Shown piece after piece: positions 7,554 through 15,052 of a stretch of 43,735 nt of DNA (positions within the stretch are counted from its first letter, which is position 1; every line of letters begins with the position of its first letter). The DNA comes from a virus: IMG/VR virus record IMGVR_UViG_3300020147_000016, positions 1 through 43,735 of that record, one strand, 5' to 3'. A program made the translations under genes and the position numbers. The notes beneath the pieces were generated by a model. That model did not search any database and was not told the DNA's origin. It saw nothing but the letters and a program-made list of their open reading frames with translations.

Positions 7554-7829
7554 CCAGCAACAGCCCGTCCTCACGCTGGACCAAAGAGCACGGCTACGGC
7601 ACGCCCGGATCGGTCCGGCGCGGGGCAGCGCCGCAACAAGGTCATGTACCGGTCGTGGTGGCATGCCCGGTGGGTCGCCTTCCAAGTCAATCGCCGCAGT
7701 CGCAAGAGGCTGGACGAGAAGATCTCGCCTTATGCCTGCGAGTGGGGCGATGACTACCGTGACGGCCAGACCGCGCCGCGGCACTGGCACAACGGGCGCC
7801 GGCCGCGTGACGACATGTGGGGCTACTGA
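7550..7829 (+). pseudogene. Small gene split by an apparent +1 frameshift in a GGGG run
   Basis: The first frame starts at the ATG at 7550, whose A is the last base of the preceding stop region. It reads naturally to residue ~25 (HGYGTPGSVRRG) and then becomes low-complexity until a stop at 7753. A second frame from about 7623 continues naturally (QRRNKVMYRSWWHARW...) to a stop at 7829. Dropping one G from 7622-7625 joins them into a single ~92-residue protein. It may be a sequencing or population error, a real inactivation, or recoding. Confidence 0.55.
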
Positions 7830-7860
7830 AGGCGTAGCCTGAGCACCCCTGAACAGCACT

Positions 7861-7890
7861 CGACCCCCACGGACGGCTCCGTGGGGGTCG
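7861..7890. terminator. Strong hairpin between the helicase cluster and the primase gene
   Basis: CGACCCCCACGGA pairs with TCCGTGGGGGTCG over 13 bp, with a short loop. No T run follows, only AAACAAC. It could be a terminator or attenuator, or an mRNA-stabilising hairpin 5' of the primase. Confidence 0.6.
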
Positions 7891-7915
7891 AAACAACTAC
7901 ATGAAGGAAAAACCC

Positions 7916-10291
7916 GTGACGGATAGTACCAACCGTGAAGCCATTCGGGCATATCTAGTGGGTCTCTACGGCGAGAACCCCAACGGGTATGTGTGGATCG
8001 GCGGCCACGGGGACGGCTTCAAGGGACGTTCATTCCTCGACATCGATGCCGCCAGCGACTACGCGGAGCGGCTCGATCAGCGTGACGGAGCCGGCGTCTA
8101 CCACCGCAGCACCACGCTTGCGCGCACCCTCGAGAAGGGCCGGGGCGATGCCGGCGACTCGGCCGCGGTCTACTACTTCGCGCTGGACCTGGACCTGAAA
8201 GGCCCTGGTCACAAGGCCGTAGATTTGCCGGAGACGAAGACAGACCTACTGGAACTGATCGAGGCCGCAGGCTTTCCTGAGCCCACGGCGTGGGTCTTCT
8301 CGGGAGGCGGGTACTACCCGCAATGGCGCTTTCATGAGCCGATCGACGTCCGTGAACCGGACATGCGTAAATGGGTGACTGATTCCTTTTCGCTCATGGC
8401 GGATCACTTCATCGCCAAGGGCAAGGAGCGCGGCTGGAAGCTGGACAACGTGCGCGATCTGGCGCGCGTCTTCCGGCTCCCCGGCACCACGAACCGTAAG
8501 GCCGATCCGGTGCTCGCCTCGCTCGAGCGGATGGACGGGCCGACCCATGACCTCGGGGTACTGGCCAGCCTGGCGCGGCCGAACCGCGGCGTCGTGCACG
8601 AGCCGGCGCCGGCCGCGCCGATGCTGATCGAGGACGCGATCGAGGAGCGCTGCTTCACCGAGGAACAGGCGAAAGAGTTCGTGCTCACCGCGCGCACGAA
8701 GCTGGCCGAGACCACGTCGGGCTACAACAACGCGATCAATGCGTTCGCCATGGCGTGCGCGCACTTCCCGTGGCTGGTTGATCGGGAGCGTTGCGCGAAG
8801 TTCGTGATCAAGGCGCTCGGCCCGAGCACCGGGTGGACCGAGCCGGACGGCGACGACATCGCCACCATCGACAGCGCCTACCGCGCCACCGAGGCCGGCA
8901 AGAGCTGGACCGCGGTGAAGGTGGAAGGCGGCGCCGGCCCGGACGGAGTCGAAACCTTCGCCGTCCTGCCTCCCCCTGGCCAACCCTTGAAGGTGGCCAG
9001 GGAATTGAAGTCGCTCATTCCGGCCACTGACGGTGCTCCGCACCTGGCATGGTGGCAGGACGACTTCTATCGCTGGACCGGTGCGCACTGGGAGGTGGAA
9101 CCCGAGCCCGTCGTGCGGCGCTGGCTCTATCGGCAGACCGGGGACGCGGTATACCTCACGGCGCCCAAAAAGGATGGGGAGCCCCCGGAGCGGAGCCCGT
9201 GGGCGCCGACCAAACAGAAGATCGCCAACGTCATGGACGCGCTCGGGGTGGCCGAGATTCAGCACGTCGGCGAGGAAGACCGGGCCCTGGCCGCTGCCAA
9301 CGGGGTGATCGAACGGCGCCGGCTGACGCCGCACACTCCGCGGCGTTTCAATCTGTTCAGCCTGCCCTTCGATTACGACCCCGCGGCCTCCTGCCCTGTC
9401 TGGCACGCTTTTCTCGATCAGGTGCTGCCTGGTGACGTACAAGCTCAGGACTTCCTCGGCGAGTGGTTCGGGTACGTCATCAGTGGCCGGACCGAGCAGC
9501 AGAAGATGGCCGCGCTGGTTGGCAAGAAACGTTCGGGCAAGGGCACCATCGCGCGCGTCCTCACCGCCCTGATCGGCAAGGACAACGTGTCCGGGCTCAA
9601 TCTCGGCTTGATCGGCGGGACGTTCGGGTTGGAGCCGTTCATCGGCTCCGCCCTGGCCGTGGCTTCCGACGTGCGCTGGCATTCGCGCAACATCGGCGAC
9701 GCTGTGCAGGTGCTGCTGGAGATCTCCGGCGAGGATCACGTCACGGTCAACCGGAAGAACAAGTCCGCCTGGAAGGGGCGTCTCGGGGTGCGCTTCATGC
9801 TCATGAGCAATGACACGCCCACCTTCTCGGACCGGTCCGGTGCTCTGGTGGACCGCATGCTCTATGTGGCGTTCAGGCAATCGTTCTTCGGTCGCGAGGA
9901 CACGTCGCTGACCGAGAAGCTGATGGAGGAGCTGCCCGGGATTCTCAACTGGGCCCTGGACGGTCTGGAGAGGCTGGACGCTCGTGGCCGATTCACTCAG
10001 CCAGACAGCGGGCGGGCCGAGGCGGAGGCAACCCGGCGACTCGCCGATCCGATCGGGGCCTTCATCGAGGATTGGTGCGAGGTCGGTCCGGATCAACACA
10101 TCAGCCTTGATCATCTTTACCTGAAATACCGGAATTGGTGCGAGGCCGAAGGCCGCACAAAGGACACGACTACCAAGGAGATCTTTAGTCGGGACCTTCG
10201 GCAAAAGGTTGACACTCTCACCTCAAAGCGGACACGCGAGGCGGGCAAGTTCGTAACCGTCCTGCACGGCATCGGGAGTGCCGCCCTGTAA
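7916..10291 (+). CDS. Primase-polymerase (AEP)/SF3 helicase fusion replication protein
   Basis: About 791 residues. The N-terminal ~300 residues carry an archaeo-eukaryotic-primase-like core: FALDLDLKG (catalytic DxD), then WVFSGGGYYPQWRF and ARVFRLPGTTNRK, as in primases of integrative elements and D5-type phages. The second half is a D5/SF3 helicase with Walker A GKKRSGKGT near 536 and a C-terminal winged-helix-like region. The GTG at 7916 has AAGGA 7 bases upstream; ATG 7901 is the alternative. No DNA polymerase gene is present, so this is the likely initiator/primase. The origin candidate follows directly. Confidence 0.88.
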   Translation: MTDSTNREAIRAYLVGLYGENPNGYVWIGGHGDGFKGRSFLDIDAASDYAERLDQRDGAGVYHRSTTLARTLEKGRGDAGDSAAVYYFALDLDLKGPGHKAVDLPETKTDLLELIEAAGFPEPTAWVFSGGGYYPQWRFHEPIDVREPDMRKWVTDSFSLMADHFIAKGKERGWKLDNVRDLARVFRLPGTTNRKADPVLASLERMDGPTHDLGVLASLARPNRGVVHEPAPAAPMLIEDAIEERCFTEEQAKEFVLTARTKLAETTSGYNNAINAFAMACAHFPWLVDRERCAKFVIKALGPSTGWTEPDGDDIATIDSAYRATEAGKSWTAVKVEGGAGPDGVETFAVLPPPGQPLKVARELKSLIPATDGAPHLAWWQDDFYRWTGAHWEVEPEPVVRRWLYRQTGDAVYLTAPKKDGEPPERSPWAPTKQKIANVMDALGVAEIQHVGEEDRALAAANGVIERRRLTPHTPRRFNLFSLPFDYDPAASCPVWHAFLDQVLPGDVQAQDFLGEWFGYVISGRTEQQKMAALVGKKRSGKGTIARVLTALIGKDNVSGLNLGLIGGTFGLEPFIGSALAVASDVRWHSRNIGDAVQVLLEISGEDHVTVNRKNKSAWKGRLGVRFMLMSNDTPTFSDRSGALVDRMLYVAFRQSFFGREDTSLTEKLMEELPGILNWALDGLERLDARGRFTQPDSGRAEAEATRRLADPIGAFIEDWCEVGPDQHISLDHLYLKYRNWCEAEGRTKDTTTKEIFSRDLRQKVDTLTSKRTREAGKFVTVLHGIGSAAL

Positions 10292-10590
10292 GGCTGTGCA
10301 GGGTGGTGAGCTGCTTGTGCAGGCTTGTGCGGGGTGTCTGGTGACACCCCGCACAACTGTTTTCGCAGCTCACCACCCCTATTTCTTCTCTTGTGCAAGA
10401 TGTGCAAGGTAAAAGTACGTATATATAAGAGCGTCAAGAGGTAGCAAGAATTAGTGATGTTAGAACCGAGTAGGGTTTTAGCCTGCACAACCCTGCACAC
10501 AAGGCCGAAAAAGCGGGCCTGAGCAGGCAAGACAGCATGTGCAGCCTCCCCTGGCCGACCGTGCACATGCAGACACATGGCTTATCCGTC
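10292..10590. other. Candidate replication origin: nested inverted repeats, TTGTGCA repeats, AT-rich run
   Basis: There is no gene in this 300-base stretch. GGGTGGTGAGCTGC (10301-10314) pairs with 10365-10378, and inside it TTGTGCGGGGTGTC (10325-10338) pairs with 10343-10356; each is 14 bp. TTGTGCA-type boxes recur in both orientations: near 10295, 10315, 10325, 10351, 10391, 10401, 10482, 10492, 10539 and 10561. An AT-rich tract (10411-10430, TAAAAGTACGTATATATAAG) lies between them. Iteron-like repeats, a dyad and an AT run directly after the replication protein gene is the expected origin layout. The hairpin could instead terminate transcription. Confidence 0.55.
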
Positions 10591-10605
10591 TGCTATACTT
10601 GACTC
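10591..10605 (+). promoter_or_regulatory. Leaderless promoter, extended -10 TGCTATACT
   Basis: TCTGC-TATACT (-10 at 10594-10599) is followed after 6 bases by the ATG at 10606. The -35 is not obvious, so the extended TGN may compensate. Confidence 0.65.
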
Positions 10606-11175
10606 ATGACCCTTCTTGGACACATGAACGAGTGCGACATCTGCCACCTACCCACCTTGAATCTCGGCGCCCATCGGGCCGTCTGCGAGAAGAAGCGGGC
10701 GGTCGCCCGGCCGTTGCAGATGCGCGGCATCTGGGAGACCGACCTGATCGTCCGGGCCGGCGCGCACGCCCGTCCTGGCCTCACCGAGGAGAACGGCGTC
10801 ACCGATCTGAACATCGCGCGTCTCGTGCACTGGATCGAGCGCGGTGGGCTCGTGCACCCGAGCCTCTCGTGGCGCACCTACGAGGCTCCCGGCATGCCGC
10901 GGATGACGCCCCGGGTCTCCCGGGTGGCGATGGAGGCGCTCCGGCTCGGCATCGTGCGCCCGATCATGGTGCGCACCGGGCCCTACACCTTCCGCACCCA
11001 GCTGGCCGCCGCGCCCGTGCACGCCATGAGCGCCACAGATCGCTCTCTGCCGGCCTGCGGCGCCGAGGACAAGGATGTCCTGCGGTGGAGGCTCCTGACG
11101 CGTGAGGATGTCGCTCAGGTGGATTGCCGGGACTGTACGGAGCTCCCCCTGTCTTGCGTTGCAACATCACTCTGA
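10606..11175 (+). CDS. 189-residue unknown protein with N-terminal Cys/His motif
   Basis: The N-terminus reads MTLLGHMNECDICHLP ... HRAVCEKK, a C-x2-C ... H-x3-C pattern like a small zinc finger. The middle (residues 45-120) looks helical and could hold a winged-helix fold. Two further Cys pairs are near the C-terminus. The start is set by the leaderless promoter. A DNA-binding role is inferred only. Confidence 0.65.
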   Translation: MTLLGHMNECDICHLPTLNLGAHRAVCEKKRAVARPLQMRGIWETDLIVRAGAHARPGLTEENGVTDLNIARLVHWIERGGLVHPSLSWRTYEAPGMPRMTPRVSRVAMEALRLGIVRPIMVRTGPYTFRTQLAAAPVHAMSATDRSLPACGAEDKDVLRWRLLTREDVAQVDCRDCTELPLSCVATSL

Positions 11176-11183
11176 GGCATACT
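11154..11183 (+). promoter_or_regulatory. Leaderless promoter inside the end of the previous gene
   Basis: TTGCGT (11154-11159), 18-base spacer, CATACT (11178-11183), and the ATG 6 bases later at 11190. The -35 lies within the last codons of the upstream gene. Confidence 0.65.
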
Positions 11184-11189
11184 AGACAC

Positions 11190-11546
11190 ATGAGTATCAC
11201 GGAACGCCCGAACGGCATCGCACCCCTGCCGTTGATCGGCAACAAGGGCAACAAGGGTGGTGCCGTCGCGCGTGCCTGGCAGGAGATCTGGGATCAGCTC
11301 AGCCGTACCCGGTTCACCGATTCGGTGGAGCTGGCCAACAGCGTGGCCCGCAAGTACGGCATCAAGGCGATCAGCCTCCAGACGCACATGCACCGGATGG
11401 CCGCGGAAGGCATCCTCGAGAAGGAGCGCCGTCGCGCCACGGTGAAGGTCAACCGGATGGCCACCAACGCCAAGGGCGAGAAGATCCCGTCCACCTACGA
11501 TGCCCACATCCCGCGGACCTTCTACCGGATCAAGGCCGGCTCGTGA
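11190..11546 (+). CDS. 118-residue putative winged-helix DNA-binding protein
   Basis: Residues 37-80 (ELANSVARKYGIKAISLQ... then MAAEGILEKERRR) have the helix-turn-helix plus beta-wing pattern of small winged-helix proteins, and the C-terminus is basic. The start at 11190 is fixed by the -10 box 6 bases upstream. It could be a phage transcription regulator. No repressor is otherwise recognisable in this genome. Confidence 0.65.
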   Translation: MSITERPNGIAPLPLIGNKGNKGGAVARAWQEIWDQLSRTRFTDSVELANSVARKYGIKAISLQTHMHRMAAEGILEKERRRATVKVNRMATNAKGEKIPSTYDAHIPRTFYRIKAGS

Positions 11547-11986
11547 GCGATCCGGTCAAGGAATGGATCGCACCGGCCGGCATGATCGCTGCGATCGAGC
11601 GCGAGTGGCGGACCTTCTACCGGCACATCTTCACGTCGTACGGAGTGAGCCCGAAGCAGTACCGGGCTCTCTACCTCGCCCAGCTCGGCCGGTGCTACAT
11701 CTGCCAGACCGCCCGCGGCAAGCATCCGGACGATCCCAAGGGAGGCGGTAACCGGCGCCTTGGGGTCGACCACAATCACGCGCTCGGCAACCGCATCGAG
11801 GCCGTACGCGGCCTGCTCTGCTCCGGCGGTCCCAACACTTGCAACCGCATCATCGGCTGGCTGGATTATGCCGCCCTCCGGCGCGCCGCGGACTACCTGG
11901 AGCGCGCGCCAGCACAGACCGTCTTCGCCGCAGTGGGCGCCGGCCAGACGGATGATCGTATTCAGGGCATGGTGTATCACCCGTGA
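11543..11986 (+). CDS. Recombination endonuclease VII (HNH/His-Me finger)
   Basis: A 147-residue protein with the endonuclease VII signature: a zinc-site Cys pair (CYICQ), then LGVDHNHA (catalytic D-H-x-H), then VRGLLC ... CN (second Cys pair). The family resolves branched DNA such as Holliday junctions, clearing DNA before packaging. The GTG start overlaps the previous stop. Its place just upstream of the packaging genes fits that role. Confidence 0.88.
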   Translation: MSDPVKEWIAPAGMIAAIEREWRTFYRHIFTSYGVSPKQYRALYLAQLGRCYICQTARGKHPDDPKGGGNRRLGVDHNHALGNRIEAVRGLLCSGGPNTCNRIIGWLDYAALRRAADYLERAPAQTVFAAVGAGQTDDRIQGMVYHP

Positions 11987-12372
11987 CCCTGGATATCCAG
12001 CACCTCGGTTCGCTGACTTGGCGCGCGCCGGAGCCGGCGCCGCGGACTCACTACCCGGCGCCGCTGCTGACCTCTCGGGAGCCGGCCGATATGCCCGTGC
12101 CCGAGCCGGTCGCTTCGCTGGCCGAGGTGGCGCGCGGGTTCGGGTGGACCGTGGATCAGCCGCGGATGTCGCGTGGCCTCGTCCCGCATTCGACCTACGG
12201 CACGCCCGGCAAGGCGCCCAAGACGATCTGGGCCCTGCGCATGTATCGCGGGAGCCGGCGCGCCGTGGCTACGCGCTGGAATGACACGTGGAGCTCGTTC
12301 TGGACGTGGAGCCCGGAGCAGTTCTTCACCCGGCATGACACGCTGGAAGCCTTCAAGGGAGTGTTGATCTAG
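11983..12372 (+). CDS. 129-residue unknown protein
   Basis: A Trp- and Arg-rich protein. The C-terminal half (AVATRWNDTWSSFWTWSPEQFF) resembles a small beta-sheet domain seen in conserved actinophage hypotheticals. The GTG at 11983 overlaps the endonuclease stop (GTGA). Function not recognised. Confidence 0.65.
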   Translation: MTLDIQHLGSLTWRAPEPAPRTHYPAPLLTSREPADMPVPEPVASLAEVARGFGWTVDQPRMSRGLVPHSTYGTPGKAPKTIWALRMYRGSRRAVATRWNDTWSSFWTWSPEQFFTRHDTLEAFKGVLI

Positions 12373-12570
12373 ATGGATCTGGACCCGTACGAGCTGCTGA
12401 GGAAGATCCAGATCTTGGTGGACGTGGAGGGCTTCTCGGATGTCCTCAAGGTCGAGCTCTCTTGGCCGGCGCATGGTGTCGTTGATCGAGAGCTCACCGC
12501 GGCCGACCATGCTGAGGCCGCTCGCCTGGCTGAGGAAGAATGGGGAATTGTGGTGAGTCATCGTGACTGA
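12373..12570 (+). CDS. 65-residue acidic unknown protein
   Basis: The ATG follows the previous stop directly (TAG-ATG). The protein is rich in Asp, Glu and Leu and probably helical. No motif. The 8-bp overlap with the next gene suggests an operon unit. Confidence 0.6.
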   Translation: MDLDPYELLRKIQILVDVEGFSDVLKVELSWPAHGVVDRELTAADHAEAARLAEEEWGIVVSHRD

Positions 12571-12802
12571 GCTGCTCAGGAGTCTTGAGCGCCCTACCTG
12601 GCAGTTCGGCCCGGATGCCCTCGAGCACCCCGTCCCGTGCCGCTGGCCGTTCGAGTCGTGCCGTGGCCATGTGACGAGTTATCCACAGGTTTCTGCACAG
12701 GCTATGCATAAAGAGCTTTCTAAATCCGGGCACAGTGCGCATGGCCCGGGATGGCATCGAGACTGCGCGGCCTGCGGCACGGCATGTGGGAGCTGTCTGT
12801 GA
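12563..12802 (+). CDS. 79-residue Cys/His protein upstream of terS
   Basis: Cysteines at CRWPFESC and a C-terminal H-x2-C-x2-C ... C-x2-C cluster suggest zinc binding. It starts at a GTG overlapping the previous gene and ends overlapping the terS GTG (GTGA). Many actinophages have a small Cys-rich or HNH-type gene at this position before terminase, but no HNH core is visible here. Confidence 0.6.
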   Translation: MTELLRSLERPTWQFGPDALEHPVPCRWPFESCRGHVTSYPQVSAQAMHKELSKSGHSAHGPGWHRDCAACGTACGSCL

Positions 12803-13305
12803 GCGGCGCTACGCGGCGCGACCGCGGCAAGCTCGGTGGCCTTAAGCGCAACGGTCTCATCCGCGCGCTGGCGCTCGAGGACGTCACGCAGGCAGCCCTG
12901 GCCGAGCGCTACGGCGTGACTGAGGGTGCGATCACGCAGTTCAAGCATCGTGAGGCCGAGGCGATCCAGGCGTTGCGCGATGAAGCGGAGAACGAGTTCG
13001 CAGGCATCCTCATTGCGCAGAAGGCGAATCGGCTCCGTGCGCTCGAAGAGCTCTTCGAGGTGGCGCGCACACCGACGCCGAAGGTCGCACCGAACGGCAA
13101 GATCGTCCGCGAGTACGTCACGAACGAGGACGGCTTGGCAGAGGAAGTCGTTGTCCAGGAGGTGGACGTGCGCGCGGCGGCCGGCGTGCTGAAGCAGGCG
13201 GCCGAGGAGATGGGTCAGCTCGTGGCGCGCACGCAGGTCAGCGGGGACATGAACACGACCACCACGTACCGCATCGAAGGGGTCTCGCCGGACGACTTGC
13301 GCTGA
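12799..13305 (+). CDS. terS: Terminase small subunit
   Basis: A 168-residue protein. The N-terminal helix-turn-helix (ALEDVTQAALAERYGVTEGA) would recognise the packaging site. A central helical stretch is the oligomerisation region, and the C-terminal tail (IEGVSPDDLR) would contact the large subunit. The GTG start overlaps the upstream stop. The last 10 codons reappear almost unchanged at 14499-14531 after the methyltransferase, showing that this junction was duplicated. Confidence 0.75.
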   Translation: MSGATRRDRGKLGGLKRNGLIRALALEDVTQAALAERYGVTEGAITQFKHREAEAIQALRDEAENEFAGILIAQKANRLRALEELFEVARTPTPKVAPNGKIVREYVTNEDGLAEEVVVQEVDVRAAAGVLKQAAEEMGQLVARTQVSGDMNTTTTYRIEGVSPDDLR

Positions 13306-13324
13306 GCTATCCTTCTGCTATGCT
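13272..13324 (+). repeat. First copy of the terS-end/promoter repeat
   Basis: These 53 bases (last terS codons plus -35 and -10) match 14497-14549 with no gaps and only a handful of substitutions, mostly near the -10. Confidence 0.85.
13297..13324 (+). promoter_or_regulatory. Leaderless promoter of the methyltransferase
   Basis: TTGCGC (13297-13302, inside the end of terS), a 16-base spacer, TGC-TATGCT (13319-13324), then 6 bases to the ATG at 13331. Confidence 0.75.
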
Positions 13325-13330
13325 AGGAAC

Positions 13331-14482
13331 ATGATAACCATGGCGGACTCAGAGATCCGCACCAAAGCCTCCCTATGTACCGGCGTCGGAGGCCTCGATG
13401 AGCAGCTCCCCGGCGAGCTTTCCTGGCTGGCCGAGACGGATGACTCCTGCTCCCGGCTGCTCAAGCGCGAGCACCCGGACGTGCCCAACCTCGGGGATAT
13501 CACCGCCGAGGGCTTCCCCGGTACGCATGTCGACCTGCTCACCTCCGGCGACCCTTGCCAGTCCATGAGCGTTGCCGGGCGTAAGCGCGCCAGCGAGGAC
13601 GAGCGGTTCCTCTGGCCGCATGTCATGGACGTCATTGACCAGGTGAAGCCGCGGCAGCTCTTCCTGGAGAACGTCCAGAACGTCACCAGTGTGGCACTGG
13701 TCAAGGGCGCCGATGACTGGCGCGGCCAGAAGGGCAGCGTGCTCGCCATGCGCCTGTCCGACCTGCGCGCCGCCGGCTACGCCTGCCGATGGATGGTGCT
13801 CGGCGCGTGCGCGGTCGGTGGCTGCCACCATCGGCACCGATGGTTTCTGCGCGCCTGGCACGTCGGCCAGGGCGCGCCGGAAGCTGAGCGCGTGATCACG
13901 AAGTGTGGCGCGCCGCGCACGGGTGGGCGGATTCTCCTGCCCACACCCACCGCGAGCTCGTACGGCAGCAATCAGGGCGGCGCCGCCGGTCGCGTCGGTC
14001 CGGTCCGGCACTCGCTCGAGTCCATGGCCCGCATGGACCTCTTGCCCACTCCGCGCGCTACAGACATCGGCACCGGGGGACGACGCTCATCCGAGGGGTG
14101 GCGGCCTCAGCTCGGCCAGGCGGTCATGGCGGAAACGCTCCTGCCTACTCCGCGCGCTACGGATGGCACCAACGGTGGACCGAATCAGCGCGGTCGGCGC
14201 GGTGATCTCACCATGGGCTCCGCTGTCCAGGCCGAGCACTGGGGCAAATACGCGGCGGCCGTCATGCTCTGGACCGAGGTCTTCGGCACGCCGCCGCCCG
14301 AGCCGACCGAGCCAGCTCCGAAAGGTGGCCGCCGACTGAATGCCGCCCTGTCTGAATGGATGATGGGCCACCGCGCCGGCTTCCTCACAGACGAGTTCGC
14401 GCGCAACGACGCGCTACGGATGGCGGGCAATGGGGCGATGGCCATGCAGTCGCGCGTGGCATGGGACATTCTCGGCCAGTGA
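13331..14482 (+). CDS. DNA (cytosine-5) methyltransferase
   Basis: A 383-residue protein. Motif I is CTGVGGLD, motif IV GDPCQSMS (catalytic Cys), motif VI LENVQN, motif VIII a C-HHRHRWF segment, and motif X MAGNGAMAMQSRVAW. The variable target-recognition region carries LLPTPRATD-type repeats, as in other phage Dcm-like enzymes. It probably methylates phage DNA against host restriction. The stop overlaps a GTG that begins a 22-base near-copy of the terL start, so this gene once sat directly before terL. Confidence 0.9.
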   Translation: MITMADSEIRTKASLCTGVGGLDEQLPGELSWLAETDDSCSRLLKREHPDVPNLGDITAEGFPGTHVDLLTSGDPCQSMSVAGRKRASEDERFLWPHVMDVIDQVKPRQLFLENVQNVTSVALVKGADDWRGQKGSVLAMRLSDLRAAGYACRWMVLGACAVGGCHHRHRWFLRAWHVGQGAPEAERVITKCGAPRTGGRILLPTPTASSYGSNQGGAAGRVGPVRHSLESMARMDLLPTPRATDIGTGGRRSSEGWRPQLGQAVMAETLLPTPRATDGTNGGPNQRGRRGDLTMGSAVQAEHWGKYAAAVMLWTEVFGTPPPEPTEPAPKGGRRLNAALSEWMMGHRAGFLTDEFARNDALRMAGNGAMAMQSRVAWDILGQ

Positions 14483-14531
14483 CCACTGCTCTTGTTCATC
14501 GAAGGTGTTTCGCCGGAGGACTTGCGCTGAG
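14479..14531 (+). pseudogene. Fused relics: terL start (14479-14500) plus terS end (14497-14531)
   Basis: 14479-14500 matches the terL start at 15053-15074 in 20 of 22 bases and overlaps the methyltransferase stop as GTGA. It runs directly into a frame ending IEGVSPEDLR-stop, the terS tail with one change. These non-functional scraps mark the joint of a recombination between two versions of the packaging locus. Confidence 0.8.
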
Positions 14532-14549
14532 CTATCTGTGTGCTATAGT
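14522..14549 (+). promoter_or_regulatory. Promoter of the structured RNA/82-residue ORF/terL unit
   Basis: TTGCGC (14522-14527), a 16-base spacer, TGC-TATAGT (14544-14549). Unlike its sister copy, the ATG that follows (14554) is immediately followed by TAA. The transcript therefore starts with about 240 untranslated bases. Confidence 0.7.
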
Positions 14550-14796
14550 AGAGATGTAAGGCAGGAAGTTGAAAATTCCAGAGCGGCAGAGTCAAATCTC
14601 CCGAAATACGTGGTTGAGTCACACGGTGAGGGGGACAGGCTAGGGAACGGCAACGGGCTACGGCCCGAGGGTGACACCGAGACCTCTCAGCTCGAAACTG
14701 GCGAGCCAGTCAATCAGCCGAGGATGGGATGCCCCACCGGCAACGCCCCCCTAGCGCTCTGCCGCTCCGGAGCACCAATCGACACAAGGGGCGGAT
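14550..14796 (+). ncRNA. Structured RNA leader or small RNA between the terS relic and terL
   Basis: No ORF of substance is present. GAGCGGCAGAG (14581-14591) pairs perfectly with CTCTGCCGCTC (14757-14767), and CC/GG extends it past one mismatch. Nested inside, GCTAGGG (14639-14645) pairs with CCCTAGC (14749-14755). Local hairpins include CGGGC-TACG-GCCCG (14654-14667, a UNCG-type tetraloop), GCTCG/CGAGC (14690-14706) and CGTG/CACG (14609-14625). A closed multi-branch fold of about 190 nt behind its own promoter suggests a cis-regulatory leader, a packaging-linked RNA or another ncRNA. No known family assigned. Confidence 0.6.
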
Positions 14797-15045
14797 ATGA
14801 AAATGGATGCAGGGGATCTGATCGTCCAGAACTTCACCGCCTCCGAGCGTCGCGCATGCTCCTCCTTCTTCTCAGGCCGTGAATCAAGTCGCTCCCAGCG
14901 CGATTCGCTCCGCGTGGCCATCGCCCGTGCCTCAAACCGAGATCTCGCGGAAGCGATGCGTGAGTTCTTCAACGGCATGCGGACCGAGGGTGAGCCCATT
15001 CCCTCCTGCTTGGTCACTTCGGCGCTTCGACTGCTTGCTGCATGA
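14797..15045 (+). CDS. 82-residue unknown protein before terL
   Basis: ATG at 14797 behind AAGGGGCGG, right after the structured RNA. The protein is mainly helical (RRACSSFFSGR ... LRVAIARASNRDLAEAMREFF), soluble and slightly basic. No family recognised. It is present only in the second copy of the duplicated junction, so it is cargo rather than core packaging machinery. Confidence 0.65.
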   Translation: MKMDAGDLIVQNFTASERRACSSFFSGRESSRSQRDSLRVAIARASNRDLAEAMREFFNGMRTEGEPIPSCLVTSALRLLAA

Positions 15046-15052
15046 TCGCAGT

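Noticed and set aside
8246-10204. 652-residue open frame antisense to the primase-helicase gene
   Set aside because: High GC keeps antisense frames open. The sense protein has clear catalytic motifs and this frame has no start signal or family character.
11190-11546. Calling this the lysogeny repressor
   Set aside because: Only a winged-helix pattern is visible. Without an integrase, an immunity region or matching operators nearby, the claim is not supported.
14430-14882. 150-residue ORF through the structured RNA region
   Set aside because: Composition is non-protein-like, no ribosome site is seen, and long-range pairing explains the stretch better.
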